From: Hyphomicrobiales bacterium
Lineage (GTDB): Bacteria; Pseudomonadota; Alphaproteobacteria; Rhizobiales; Rhizobiaceae
Assembly: GCA_900468805.1 (NCBI GenBank)
Contig: UEIF01000022.1
Span: forward strand, 1 to 64,000
DNA length: 64,000 nt
Direction of reading: 5' to 3'
Shown here: positions 44,731 to 52,276 of the stretch, piece by piece
How the letters are laid out: the number at the start of each line of letters is the position of its first letter
How positions within the stretch are numbered: the first letter of the stretch is position 1
Program-made: the position numbers and the translations under genes
Notes under the pieces: generated by a model
What the model saw: only the letters and a program-made list of their open reading frames with translations
Database searches by the model: none
What the model was told of the DNA's origin: nothing

Positions 44731-44795
44731 CTCAGCGAGACAGGATCTCTATGGTCGGGTAAGGGCGGAGCAGAATGGCCTGTATGGACATTCAC
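44727..44795 (-). CDS. possible 22-residue coupling or leader ORF before the adaptor gene
   Basis: A GTG eight bases after AGGAGG opens MNVHTGHSAPPLPDHRDPVS and ends LR with a TGA that overlaps the adaptor ATG as ATGA. It is Pro/His-rich without a leader motif. Because the adaptor lacks a ribosome site, this ORF may exist to couple its translation. Alternatively, an ATG three bases inside it (out of frame) opens 19 codons that also stop at the adaptor start. Confidence 0.4.
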   Translation of the reverse strand: MNVHTGHSAPPLPDHRDPVSLR

Positions 44796-44912
44796 TTGGA
44801 TTTTCCTCCTCTGACGTCCTTAAGGGAGCTAGGCGAAAAGGAATTTTCGTCAACCTTGAGAGGAAAAATGAAGCTTCCGACGGAAGGAACACCCCTTGGG
44901 TGATGAGAATGA

Positions 44913-44928
44913 GGCCGGTGACCCGGCC
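44913..44928 (-). terminator. small GC hairpin between cargo and adaptor genes
   Basis: GGCCGG-TGAC-CCGGCC forms a perfect six-base stem 26 bases after the stop of the 62-residue membrane protein gene. No T run follows, so it is more likely an attenuator or processing site, lowering exporter expression relative to cargo, than a full terminator. Confidence 0.35.
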
Positions 44929-44953
44929 CCATGATCTTGTCAAATTCGAAAGC

Positions 44954-45142
44954 TCAGGTTTGCCGGGTGAGAAGTTCGTACCCTGTGAAGGCAAAGGAGC
45001 ATGCCAGAAACACGATGACGGCCAGCGGATAATTTACCGCCGCTGCCGGATCGCTGAGCTTCGGCAATCCGATCACAGAGGCCGCCGCAATGACTGCGGA
45101 AAGACCGACTTCGCTGATGATGATGCGTAGGACTGGGCTCAT
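44954..45142 (-). CDS. small membrane protein, candidate immunity protein
   Basis: This encodes 62 residues with two membrane spans (about 4-23 and 37-56). The ATG at 45142 follows GAGGTG. It lies nine bases after the gene for the double-glycine-leader protein and before the exporter genes. Small two-span proteins in this position are often immunity proteins of class II bacteriocins, but this one has no family match that I can recall. It could equally be an accessory export factor. Confidence 0.7.
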   Translation of the reverse strand: MSPVLRIIISEVGLSAVIAAASVIGLPKLSDPAAAVNYPLAVIVFLACSFAFTGYELLTRQT

Positions 45143-45151
45143 GGCGACACC

Positions 45152-45772
45152 TCAACCTTTACTGGTTTCGGTCCAAAGCGGCGCAAAGTCTTTTTGCTTC
45201 ACCATGGAGCCGATCAAGTAGCAGATCGGCTCGCCTATCAGGCGGACGATCTTGCCGGAAAACGATCCTTTGACGCGACGGCCTGCCTGGAATGCGATTT
45301 CCTCAGCACGGGCTTTTGCCAGTGGATACATGATCCGCTCTGCGAGCGGGCTGCGCCGCATCAGGCGCACATAGGGGATCGCCCAGTAATGATAACCGCG
45401 AATGGTGGCTTCCGACAGGTTCTCGAAAGTGAACTCGATGTCCGCCCGCCAAAGATCGCGGTCTAGCTTTCCACGCCGATAGAAATGCGTGCAGATCACG
45501 CGGCCGCTCGAGTTGCCGCTCCCGGATAATCCGCCGTTGTAGACGCTGTTCCCGGCGCCTGCGGCAAATCCGAATCCGCTGGCTATGCCGGCCTTGCCGA
45601 GGCTGCCTGTTGTCGAAAAGGTAGCGCCGGCCGCAGCCGTGCCGCCGATCATGCCGCGATCGACGTGGCCGACCCAGGAGCCGGCGCCGTTGACAGCATC
45701 TATTTCAAAGTCTTCGAGGGGAAGGATGTAGTAGTCGTTCGAATTTGCGTTAACGCTCTGAACGTCAGCCAT
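45152..45772 (-). CDS. double-glycine-leader protein with Gly-rich segment and conserved C-terminal domain
   Basis: This encodes 206 residues in three parts. Residues 1-30 are a leader ending LEDFEIDAVNGA: counting back from Ala30 gives Leu-12, Glu-8, Ile-7, Val-4, Gly-2 and Ala-1, the full C39 recognition pattern. Residues 31-95 are Gly/Ala/Ser-rich with GxxxG motifs, like microcins. Residues about 98-190 are a different domain beginning VICTHFYRRGKLDRDLWRAD and including RGYHYWAIPYVRLMRRSP; from memory this occurs at the C-termini of hypothetical alphaproteobacterial proteins. The ATG at 45772 follows GGAGG. At 176 mature residues it is far larger than usual C39 cargo. I infer that it is cut and exported by the adjacent system; function unknown. 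Confidence 0.85.
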   Translation of the reverse strand: MADVQSVNANSNDYYILPLEDFEIDAVNGAGSWVGHVDRGMIGGTAAAGATFSTTGSLGKAGIASGFGFAAGAGNSVYNGGLSGSGNSSGRVICTHFYRRGKLDRDLWRADIEFTFENLSEATIRGYHYWAIPYVRLMRRSPLAERIMYPLAKARAEEIAFQAGRRVKGSFSGKIVRLIGEPICYLIGSMVKQKDFAPLWTETSKG

Positions 45773-45916
45773 AGGTGCCTCCGAGGTGAACAGAAATCCG
45801 CCGTTTCTAGCGAACGAGAACAAGTTTAGAGCAATCACTGCGAGCATCAACCCTTCGTGACCAATGAAATCGACGCGCGCAGCGTGTGTAAATCGTCCTT
45901 GATGCGCAATTTTTTC

Positions 45917-47749
45917 CTATTTCCAATGCCTTGCCAGGGCTGTCCGCCAATCGAATTTTTTTGCCCTTCCCCCAATGCAACCGGCAAGAAAGAGCTCTAT
46001 TGCACGGGCTCTGGCCAGTTTCGTCTGCCATTTCGCGTAGCCGTGTGCTTCGCCGGAGAAGTAGAGAGCGCTCACCGTGCGACCGGCTTTGCGGAGCGCC
46101 ATTTCATAGCGCCTGGTCTGCTCGGCGCCGACGATCGGATCGGCTTCGCCTGCCGTCAGCAGGAAGGCGCCCTGGGCACGCTCGACCTGGTTGATCGGCG
46201 AAAACTCGTGGAGCGCGCGGGCATCCGCCTCATTGACGGGCGTGCCGAAATATCGCTCCACCTGGTCGGTGAAAAGCGCCCAGGTGGCGGGGTTGTGTTC
46301 CATCTGGAAGGGCAGATCGACGACCGGATAATCGATGATGGCGGCGGCGAAAAGCCCAGGGTCGCGGCTCATGGAGAGCGCGGCGATCATGCCGCCGAAA
46401 CTTTCGCCCTGGATGGCGATGCGGTTGGGCACGGCAATGTCCTTGTCGATCAGCCATCGTGCGGCATCGGCGAGGTCGTCCTGCATGGTGCGGCCGAACT
46501 GGCGGAATCCAAGCGTCTGGAAGCGCTTTCCGAAACCGGTCGAGCCGCGATAATTGACCGAGAGCACGGCATAGCCTCTGCTTGCCAGGAAGGCCTTGTC
46601 GCGGTTGTAGCCCCAGTTCTCATGCCGCGCCGGGCCGCCATGGGCGGTGATGACTGCTGGCAACGGTGTTGCGGCCTCTTCCGGCAATGTGAGAATGGCG
46701 CTCAACTGCTCGCCATCGCGTGTGGCGATCTCAACAGGTGTGGTTGCCGTTGTGGGCAGCCCCCGTGGCTTGGGCCCGAGCGGCTGAGTGGTTTTCGCCG
46801 CGAGATCGAAGAGCATGGGCCGCGGTTGCTGCGCGTCGAAGGAGACGGAGGCGCCGATGATCCTGCCACTCTTCGACGCGCCGGTAATTTCAAAATCGGC
46901 ATGCCGGCCAGCGCTGGACAGGAGTTCGGCGAAGGCCTCGCCGCGTTTGGAGATCGGTACGAGCCGTGGAAAGCCGTTGCGGATGACGATAAGGTCGGTC
47001 GGCTCTGCAGGGTTGAGACGGATCGCATCGAGGATATCGACAGCGTCGCTGCCGGCAATTGCGGTTTCCCGCCCGGTTGCGGGATCGATGTCGACGAGGG
47101 TGATCTTGTCGCGGCCGCGGTTCGACAGCGCCTCGTAGCGGAGGCCATGCGGATCGACATTCCAGATGATCAGCGTTTCCTCGGGTTTCAGTGCCGCAAT
47201 CTCTTTCCAGCTGTCGTCGGCAAGCCTTGCGATATAGCGCCTGACGCCATCCTCGCCGCGCTCGACGCGCAGGCAGGGCAAAAGATCGGCATCGAGCAAC
47301 CAGCTTTCCGTGCGCCCGGAATTTTCCTCGAGCAATTGCCGTGCCGTGCCGTCGGCAAGCGTCGTGTAAAGATCGGTGAAGGCGGGACTGCGGTCGTGCG
47401 AGATGACGGCCTGTCTTGCACCGGCGGCGGACGGCTCCGCGATGATCTGCCAGGTTTGGAAACCCTGCGGCGTGACGTCGATGCGTTCGTTCGGATGTCT
47501 GGGGTCCACCTCGAACAGCCGGTCCCCCTCCGTCAGCAACAGCCGGTTGGTGTAGCTGCGCCAGGAGAAATGCAACAGGGGTCCGGAAAAGCTGGCAAAG
47601 GCCTTGGGCGGCTTTGCTGTAATCTCGCCGATGAAAACCGTCGGGTGTCCGCCCTTCGTGCCCCACCAGGCCAGCAGCGTTTCATCGAAGCTTGGTTCAT
47701 ATCCCCAGCTTGCCCCGGGATCGGCGTAAAAGCGGCTGGCTGAAATCAA
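45917..47749 (-). CDS. S9-family peptidase (prolyl oligopeptidase/acylaminoacyl-peptidase type)
   Basis: This encodes 610 residues. An N-terminal beta-propeller-like region of about 340 residues is followed by an alpha/beta-hydrolase domain with the nucleophile in GESFGGM, the acid in GEADPIVGA and the His in SGEAHGYAK. It lacks a signal peptide and probably acts on short peptides in the cytoplasm. The frame has no ATG near the N-terminus; the TTG at 47749 is the first usable start after a stop codon, and its ribosome site (AGAAAG) is weak. It lies between the two double-glycine-leader genes on the same strand, so a role in breaking down leader peptides is conceivable but unproven. Confidence 0.85.
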   Translation of the reverse strand: MISASRFYADPGASWGYEPSFDETLLAWWGTKGGHPTVFIGEITAKPPKAFASFSGPLLHFSWRSYTNRLLLTEGDRLFEVDPRHPNERIDVTPQGFQTWQIIAEPSAAGARQAVISHDRSPAFTDLYTTLADGTARQLLEENSGRTESWLLDADLLPCLRVERGEDGVRRYIARLADDSWKEIAALKPEETLIIWNVDPHGLRYEALSNRGRDKITLVDIDPATGRETAIAGSDAVDILDAIRLNPAEPTDLIVIRNGFPRLVPISKRGEAFAELLSSAGRHADFEITGASKSGRIIGASVSFDAQQPRPMLFDLAAKTTQPLGPKPRGLPTTATTPVEIATRDGEQLSAILTLPEEAATPLPAVITAHGGPARHENWGYNRDKAFLASRGYAVLSVNYRGSTGFGKRFQTLGFRQFGRTMQDDLADAARWLIDKDIAVPNRIAIQGESFGGMIAALSMSRDPGLFAAAIIDYPVVDLPFQMEHNPATWALFTDQVERYFGTPVNEADARALHEFSPINQVERAQGAFLLTAGEADPIVGAEQTRRYEMALRKAGRTVSALYFSGEAHGYAKWQTKLARARAIELFLAGCIGGRAKKFDWRTALARHWK

Positions 47750-47862
47750 ACGATCACGCTTTCTGACGATGGAGCCAATCGGTCACTTGTGGGTGCGGAC
47801 CGATCTCAGGTGGCTCCCCGCCTGACGGCGAAGAGCCCGAGTGATCTGAAAAAGGAACTGTC

Positions 47863-48099
47863 TCAGGCTGTTGCGAGCCTGTAGATGCCGTAGGCTCCGA
47901 GGCCTATCGCTCCGACGGCAAGAGCGCCGACCCCGAAGGTCGATAGACCGACCCCGGCACCGATCGCCGCGGCATAACCCATCGCCCGCCGCCGGCCAAT
48001 GCGGCCGCGCCGTCAATAGCTTCTGACGGAGCCAGTAACGGAAGCGCCACCGGAGACATGATCGATTTCTCTGAGCGAAAGTTCTTTGATTCCCTTCAC
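47863..48099 (-). pseudogene. disrupted microcin-like gene with a double-glycine leader
   Basis: From a GTG at 48099 the minus strand reads MKGIKELSLREIDHVSGG. Its last 12 residues match the double-glycine leader at every key position (Leu-12, Glu-8, Ile-7, Val-4, Gly-2, Gly-1). Ten residues later (ASVTGSVRSY) there is a TGA at 48015-48013. The same frame then continues to a TGA at 47863 with a Gly/Ala-rich hydrophobic run containing GYAAAIGAGVGLSTFGVG. Between them, the +1 frame reads EAIDGAAALAGGG, which fits a microcin better than the in-frame RRGRIGRRR, so two compensating frameshifts are likely. It may be a dead gene, a sequencing error or a true short peptide. The ribosome site is weak. 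Confidence 0.6.
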
Positions 48100-48492
48100 T
48101 TAACTCGCCATTCGTTTGTTTCAGCAAGGTAGTCGAAAGCACAACTGCGCGTAGGAAAAGCTAGTGGCAGATGGGGGAGAGTCAACCTTCAATGGTTGGT
48201 TTTGCCCCACGGCGCCGCGGCGGGGGCGAGAGGAATTGCCCGGCAGGACAACTCCCGATCGTTCCCGTCCGGCCCGATATCGCAGTCTGATCAAACGCCG
48301 GATAGGAAGACCATCAGTGGTGGTCCGCTTGCGGATGTGCTGCGCACGCCCGGGAAGTTAGCGACGCGCAGCTGCTGATTGGACGATTGATCGGGTGAGA
48401 GGTTGCGCCATCGTCCTGCCCGTCATCCGCAGCGTTGCAGATTGGCCGGATGCGGCATCATCGAGCTTGCTGGTGAGACCACTGCTTGCCCG
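48100..48492. other. intergenic stretch between microcin-like remnant and Lrp gene
   Basis: About 390 bases. The left end should carry the promoter of the microcin-like gene. Plus-strand frames here are broken by stops and have no family likeness. I see no hairpin with a T run. Confidence 0.4.
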
Positions 48493-48957
48493 TTATTCCA
48501 GCGGGACGAACAGGCCGAGCTTGACGTCCCGCAGCACGACATTCGTGTGCATGCGGCGGATCTGCGGGTTTTCCGCCATGATCAGCGCCGCGATGTCGTC
48601 ATAATGCTCGACGTCGCGGGCGGTGACGATCGCGATCAGATCGACCGCGCCTGTGACGTAATAGACCTGCTGTATATGATCCTGCTTTTCTGCCCAGAGG
48701 CGGAACTTCGCCAAAGCGTCGTAATTGTCCCGCTCGATTTCCATCCCGACGATGAACACCATCGATGTCCCCGTCGCCTTGCGGTCGACGACGGCCACCT
48801 CCGCCTTGATCACCCCGTCCTCGCGCAGCCGCTTCAACCGCCTTTGCACGGCCGAGACCGACAGTCCAACCCGTTCGGCGATCGTTTCGGCTTTCAGCTG
48901 GCAGTCGCGCTGAACGATATCGAGAATGTCACGGTCAAAGCGATCCAGTTGTTCCAT
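48493..48957 (-). CDS. Lrp/AsnC-family regulator
   Basis: This encodes 154 residues: an N-terminal winged helix (LDRFDRDILDIVQRD; IAERVGLSVSAVQRRLKRLRE) and a C-terminal RAM ligand-binding domain (FRLWAEKQDHIQQVYYVTGAVD). The ATG at 48957 gives the standard start; a GTG nine codons earlier is less likely. It is divergent from a polar amino-acid ABC importer operon and probably controls it in response to an amino acid. The 160-base divergent region is AT-rich (49010-49100), as expected for an Lrp-type operator. Confidence 0.93.
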   Translation of the reverse strand: MEQLDRFDRDILDIVQRDCQLKAETIAERVGLSVSAVQRRLKRLREDGVIKAEVAVVDRKATGTSMVFIVGMEIERDNYDALAKFRLWAEKQDHIQQVYYVTGAVDLIAIVTARDVEHYDDIAALIMAENPQIRRMHTNVVLRDVKLGLFVPLE

Positions 48958-49119
48958 TGTCCAGTCCAATTGTTGCTGCGGCACTTCACGTATTCTGCCG
49001 TATTTGCCGCACGGAGAAGATTATTTTGCACAAAATATGCAGAATGGATGAAAATTGCGCGAAAAAACCGCGTTATTTTATCATTATCCTTCGCAAATTC
49101 AGTTCAACCGGAACCATGC

Positions 49120-49899
49120 ATGTCGGATCAACCCTTTCCTGCTCTTCGTGTCGAAGATCTCCATAAAAGCTTCGGCGCGCAACAGGTTCTCAAGGGCATT
49201 TCGACTGAGGCCCACAAGTCCGATGTGATTTCGATCATCGGTTCGTCGGGCTCCGGCAAGAGCACCTTCCTCAGATGCATCAATTTCCTGGAAATGCCGG
49301 ATCGCGGCCGGATTGCGGTCAACGGCGAGGAGATTTCGCTGAAGATCGGTCGGGGCGGACGGCTGCAGCCGCGCAACTGGCGGCAGATCGAGCGGCTGCG
49401 AACCGGGCTGGGGATGGTCTTCCAGAGTTTCAATCTCTGGGCTCATCGGACGGTGCTGGAAAACGTCATCGAGGCGCCGGTGCACGTGATGGGCATTTCG
49501 CGGCGCGAGGCTGTCGAAAAGGCCGAGGCCCTGCTCGATAAGGTCGGGCTTTTCGATAAACGCGACGCCTATCCCGCTTTCTTATCCGGTGGTCAGCAAC
49601 AGCGCGCGGCGATTGCAAGAGCGCTCTGCGTGGACCCTGACGTCATGCTGTTTGACGAGCCGACATCGGCGCTTGATCCGGAGCTGGTCGGCGAGGTTCT
49701 CAAGGTCATCCGTGATCTCGCGGAAGAAGGCCGGACCATGCTGATCGTCACGCATGAAATGCGCTTCGCCCAGGATGTTTCGAGCCGTGTTCTCTTCCTG
49801 CATCAGGGACGGATAGAGGAGGAAGGCCCGCCTGAGCAGGTATTCGGGGCGCCGGTGAGCGCCCGTTGCCGGGAATTTACCGGTCTCAGCGCCCACTGA
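49120..49899 (+). CDS. polar amino-acid ABC transporter ATPase (HisP/OccP type)
   Basis: This encodes 259 residues with Walker A GSSGSGKST, signature LSGGQQQR, Walker B VMLFDEPTSALD and the H-loop VTHEM. The insertion GRGGRLQPRNWRQIERLR and the overall length are typical of HisP/OccP-type ATPases of polar amino-acid importers. It starts the four-gene importer operon, 45 bases before the substrate-binding protein gene. The much longer open frame upstream is chance. Confidence 0.93.
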   Translation: MSDQPFPALRVEDLHKSFGAQQVLKGISTEAHKSDVISIIGSSGSGKSTFLRCINFLEMPDRGRIAVNGEEISLKIGRGGRLQPRNWRQIERLRTGLGMVFQSFNLWAHRTVLENVIEAPVHVMGISRREAVEKAEALLDKVGLFDKRDAYPAFLSGGQQQRAAIARALCVDPDVMLFDEPTSALDPELVGEVLKVIRDLAEEGRTMLIVTHEMRFAQDVSSRVLFLHQGRIEEEGPPEQVFGAPVSARCREFTGLSAH

Positions 49900-49943
49900 T
49901 GCGCGAACTCTCATCGACAACACAAACCAGGAGAATCCTGCGA

Positions 49944-50717
49944 ATGAAGCTGATCCCCACCCTTTTCGCCTGCGTTGCACTTGCGCTTTCCGCCGTCGCC
50001 GCGCAGGCCGAAGTCCGCTTCGGCATCATGAACGAATCCTATCCGCCCTTCTTCGCCAAGGATGCCTCCGGCCAATGGCAGGGATGGGAGATCGACCTCA
50101 TGAATGCTGTCTGCGAAGAGATGAAGGAGAAATGCTCGATCGTCGACATTTCCTGGGATGGCCTCATTCCGGCTCTGCAGAGCAAGAAGTTCGACGTGAT
50201 CTGGTCGTCGATGTCGAACACCGCGGAACGCTCGAAGGTGATCGACTTCACCGACAAGTACTATAACACGCCGAGCACCCTGATCGGTCCCAAGGACCAG
50301 AAGCCGGGCGCCACCGCCGAGGACGTGAAGGGCAAGACCATCGGCATCCAGGTGTCGACGATCCAGTCGGAATATTACAAGAAGTATTTCGCCGAAGCTG
50401 CGGAGGAGAAAACCTACCAGACGCTCGACGAGGCTTTTCAGGACCTCGCTTCTGGCCGTATCGACTATGTTTTCGGCGATTCACTGGCGCTTGACGCTTT
50501 CCTGAAAAGCGATGGCGGCAAGGATTGCTGCGCCAAGATGGGTGACGTCGCCGACGACAGGGAAATTCTCGGAGCTGGCGTTTCGGGCGGCCTGCGCAAG
50601 GAAGACACGGAGCTGAAAGCCAAGCTGAACGCGGCGATATCAGCGGTCCGGACCAGCGGCCAGTATGACGCCATTACCAAGAAATACTTCGATTTCGACA
50701 TCTACGGCGCAAAGTAA
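49944..50717 (+). CDS. polar amino-acid ABC transporter substrate-binding protein
   Basis: This encodes 257 residues with a Sec signal peptide (MKLIPTLFACVALALSAVAA, cut after AQA) and the SBP_bac_3 fold (FGIMNESYPPFFAKDASG; WEIDLMNAVCEEMKEKC; VIWSSMSNTAERSKVIDF). The ATG at 49944 follows AGGAG. It captures the ligand in the periplasm and delivers it to the two permeases encoded next. Two Cys pairs (EKCSIV and DCCAKM) may form disulfides. Confidence 0.93.
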   Translation: MKLIPTLFACVALALSAVAAQAEVRFGIMNESYPPFFAKDASGQWQGWEIDLMNAVCEEMKEKCSIVDISWDGLIPALQSKKFDVIWSSMSNTAERSKVIDFTDKYYNTPSTLIGPKDQKPGATAEDVKGKTIGIQVSTIQSEYYKKYFAEAAEEKTYQTLDEAFQDLASGRIDYVFGDSLALDAFLKSDGGKDCCAKMGDVADDREILGAGVSGGLRKEDTELKAKLNAAISAVRTSGQYDAITKKYFDFDIYGAK

Positions 50718-50729
50718 GCAGTCCTGATA

Positions 50730-51455
50730 ATGGCGACTGCGCAACAAGGTATTCTGGACCTGCTGTCTCCCTATCCTCCGGGATGGGGCGGCGTTCTCTT
50801 GGCAGGTGCGGTCTCCACGGTCGCCATCTCGGCTTGCGCCTTCGCGATCGGCCTGCTGCTTGGCATGGGCGGCGCGCTTGGAAAGCTTTCGGGCAACCGC
50901 GTGCTCCGCTTGCTGCTCGATTTCTATACCACGGTGATCCGCGCCGTTCCGGAGCTGATCCTGATCGTCGGGCTCTATTATGCCGGCACCGACGGCCTCA
51001 ACCGGCTCCTGGCCGCGTTGGATCTGCCGCCCGTCAATGTGAACGGCTTCGTCGCGGCCGTCGCGGTGCTGGGCTTCGTGCAGGGCGCCTATATGACGGA
51101 GGTGCTGCGCGGCGCGATCCTCGCCATTCCCATTGGCCAGATCGAGGCCGCCAAGGCCTTCGGCATGGGGCCGGTGCTGCGGTTCCGCCGGGTCCTGCTG
51201 CCGGCGCTCTTGCCGAACGCCCTGCCGGGTCTTGCCAATCTGTGGATGTCGGTCACCAAGGACAGCGCGCTGGTTGCGGTCGTCGGCTATCAGGAACTGG
51301 CGCTCGCCACCCGCCTTGCCGGGGCAAGCACCAAGCACTACTTCGTCTTTTTCCTCGCTTCGGCCCTTCTCTACCTCGCCATCACGCTCGTTTCCAACGT
51401 CGTCGTCAAACTGATCGAAGGACGGGTACGGCGGGGGCAGCCGCGCCTTGCCTGA
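50730..51455 (+). CDS. polar amino-acid ABC permease (HisQ type)
   Basis: This encodes 241 residues with about five membrane spans and the conserved cytoplasmic loop EAAKAFGMGPVLRFRRVLLP that docks the ATPase. The N-terminal segment GGVLLAGAVSTVAISACAFA is typical of HisQ/ArtQ. It pairs with the HisM-type protein encoded 12 bases downstream. Confidence 0.92.
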   Translation: MATAQQGILDLLSPYPPGWGGVLLAGAVSTVAISACAFAIGLLLGMGGALGKLSGNRVLRLLLDFYTTVIRAVPELILIVGLYYAGTDGLNRLLAALDLPPVNVNGFVAAVAVLGFVQGAYMTEVLRGAILAIPIGQIEAAKAFGMGPVLRFRRVLLPALLPNALPGLANLWMSVTKDSALVAVVGYQELALATRLAGASTKHYFVFFLASALLYLAITLVSNVVVKLIEGRVRRGQPRLA

Positions 51456-51467
51456 GGAACGCGTCTC

Positions 51468-52157
51468 ATGAATTTCACCTGGATCTTTTCCTATTGGCCA
51501 CTGCTTCTGACGGGCGCCTGGCAGACGGTTTGCCTGCTGGTAATCTCCGTAGTGTTCGGCTTCGTCATCGCCATTGGTCTTGCCTTTGCACAGGTCAGCG
51601 GCGGCAGACTGACACGGCTGCTCGCCCGCAGCTACTGCACCTTCTTCCGTGGCACACCTCTCTTGATCCAGCTGTGGCTTCTCTACTACGGGGTAGGCTC
51701 GCTGCTGCCCATGATCCCGGGCATCCGCCAAAGCCTGTTCTGGCCAGTCTTGCGCGAGGGCTTTTTCTTTGCCGCCGTCAGTTTCACGCTGAATTACGCC
51801 GCCTATGAGGCAGAGGTGTTGCGCGGCGCGCTGCTTGCCGTTCCCAAGGGGGAGCTCGAAGCTGGCCGGGCCTTCGGCCTGTCGCCCTGGAAGCTGACCC
51901 GGCGCATCTGGCTGCCGCGCGCCATTCGCATCGCCCTGCCGACGATTGCGGGAGAGATCGTCATGCAGCTCAAGGCGACGCCGCTCGCCTTCACGGTGAC
52001 GGTGATGGACCTCTATGCCGTGGCAAACAAGGTCCGGCAGGACACCCTGCTCGTCTACGAACCGCTGCTGGTAGTCACCCTCTTCTATCTCGCCCTGACC
52101 GCAATAATCGCCCGCGTTTTTCGAGGTCTCGAAGCGCAGGTGCCGGTTCGCCGCTAG
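51468..52157 (+). CDS. polar amino-acid ABC permease (HisM type)
   Basis: This encodes 229 residues with about five membrane spans. FFRGTPLLIQLWLLYYGVG is the strongly conserved HisM/ArtM segment and EAGRAFGLSPWKLTRRIWLP is the ATPase-docking loop. It completes the importer channel. Confidence 0.92.
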   Translation: MNFTWIFSYWPLLLTGAWQTVCLLVISVVFGFVIAIGLAFAQVSGGRLTRLLARSYCTFFRGTPLLIQLWLLYYGVGSLLPMIPGIRQSLFWPVLREGFFFAAVSFTLNYAAYEAEVLRGALLAVPKGELEAGRAFGLSPWKLTRRIWLPRAIRIALPTIAGEIVMQLKATPLAFTVTVMDLYAVANKVRQDTLLVYEPLLVVTLFYLALTAIIARVFRGLEAQVPVRR

Positions 52158-52276
52158 GCCGGCGGAATAGGATCGGCCATGTACGACTGCGCGCGCGAAC
52201 CACGCACACCCAGCCCAATTTGTTTTGAAAAGCCCGCCGCCTGTGACGGCGCGACAGCCTGAATGGAGAACCCTTC

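Noticed and set aside
45857..47743. 628-codon plus-strand frame opposite the S9 peptidase gene
   Set aside because: The minus-strand frame has a complete catalytic triad in family order; this one has no motif or ribosome site.
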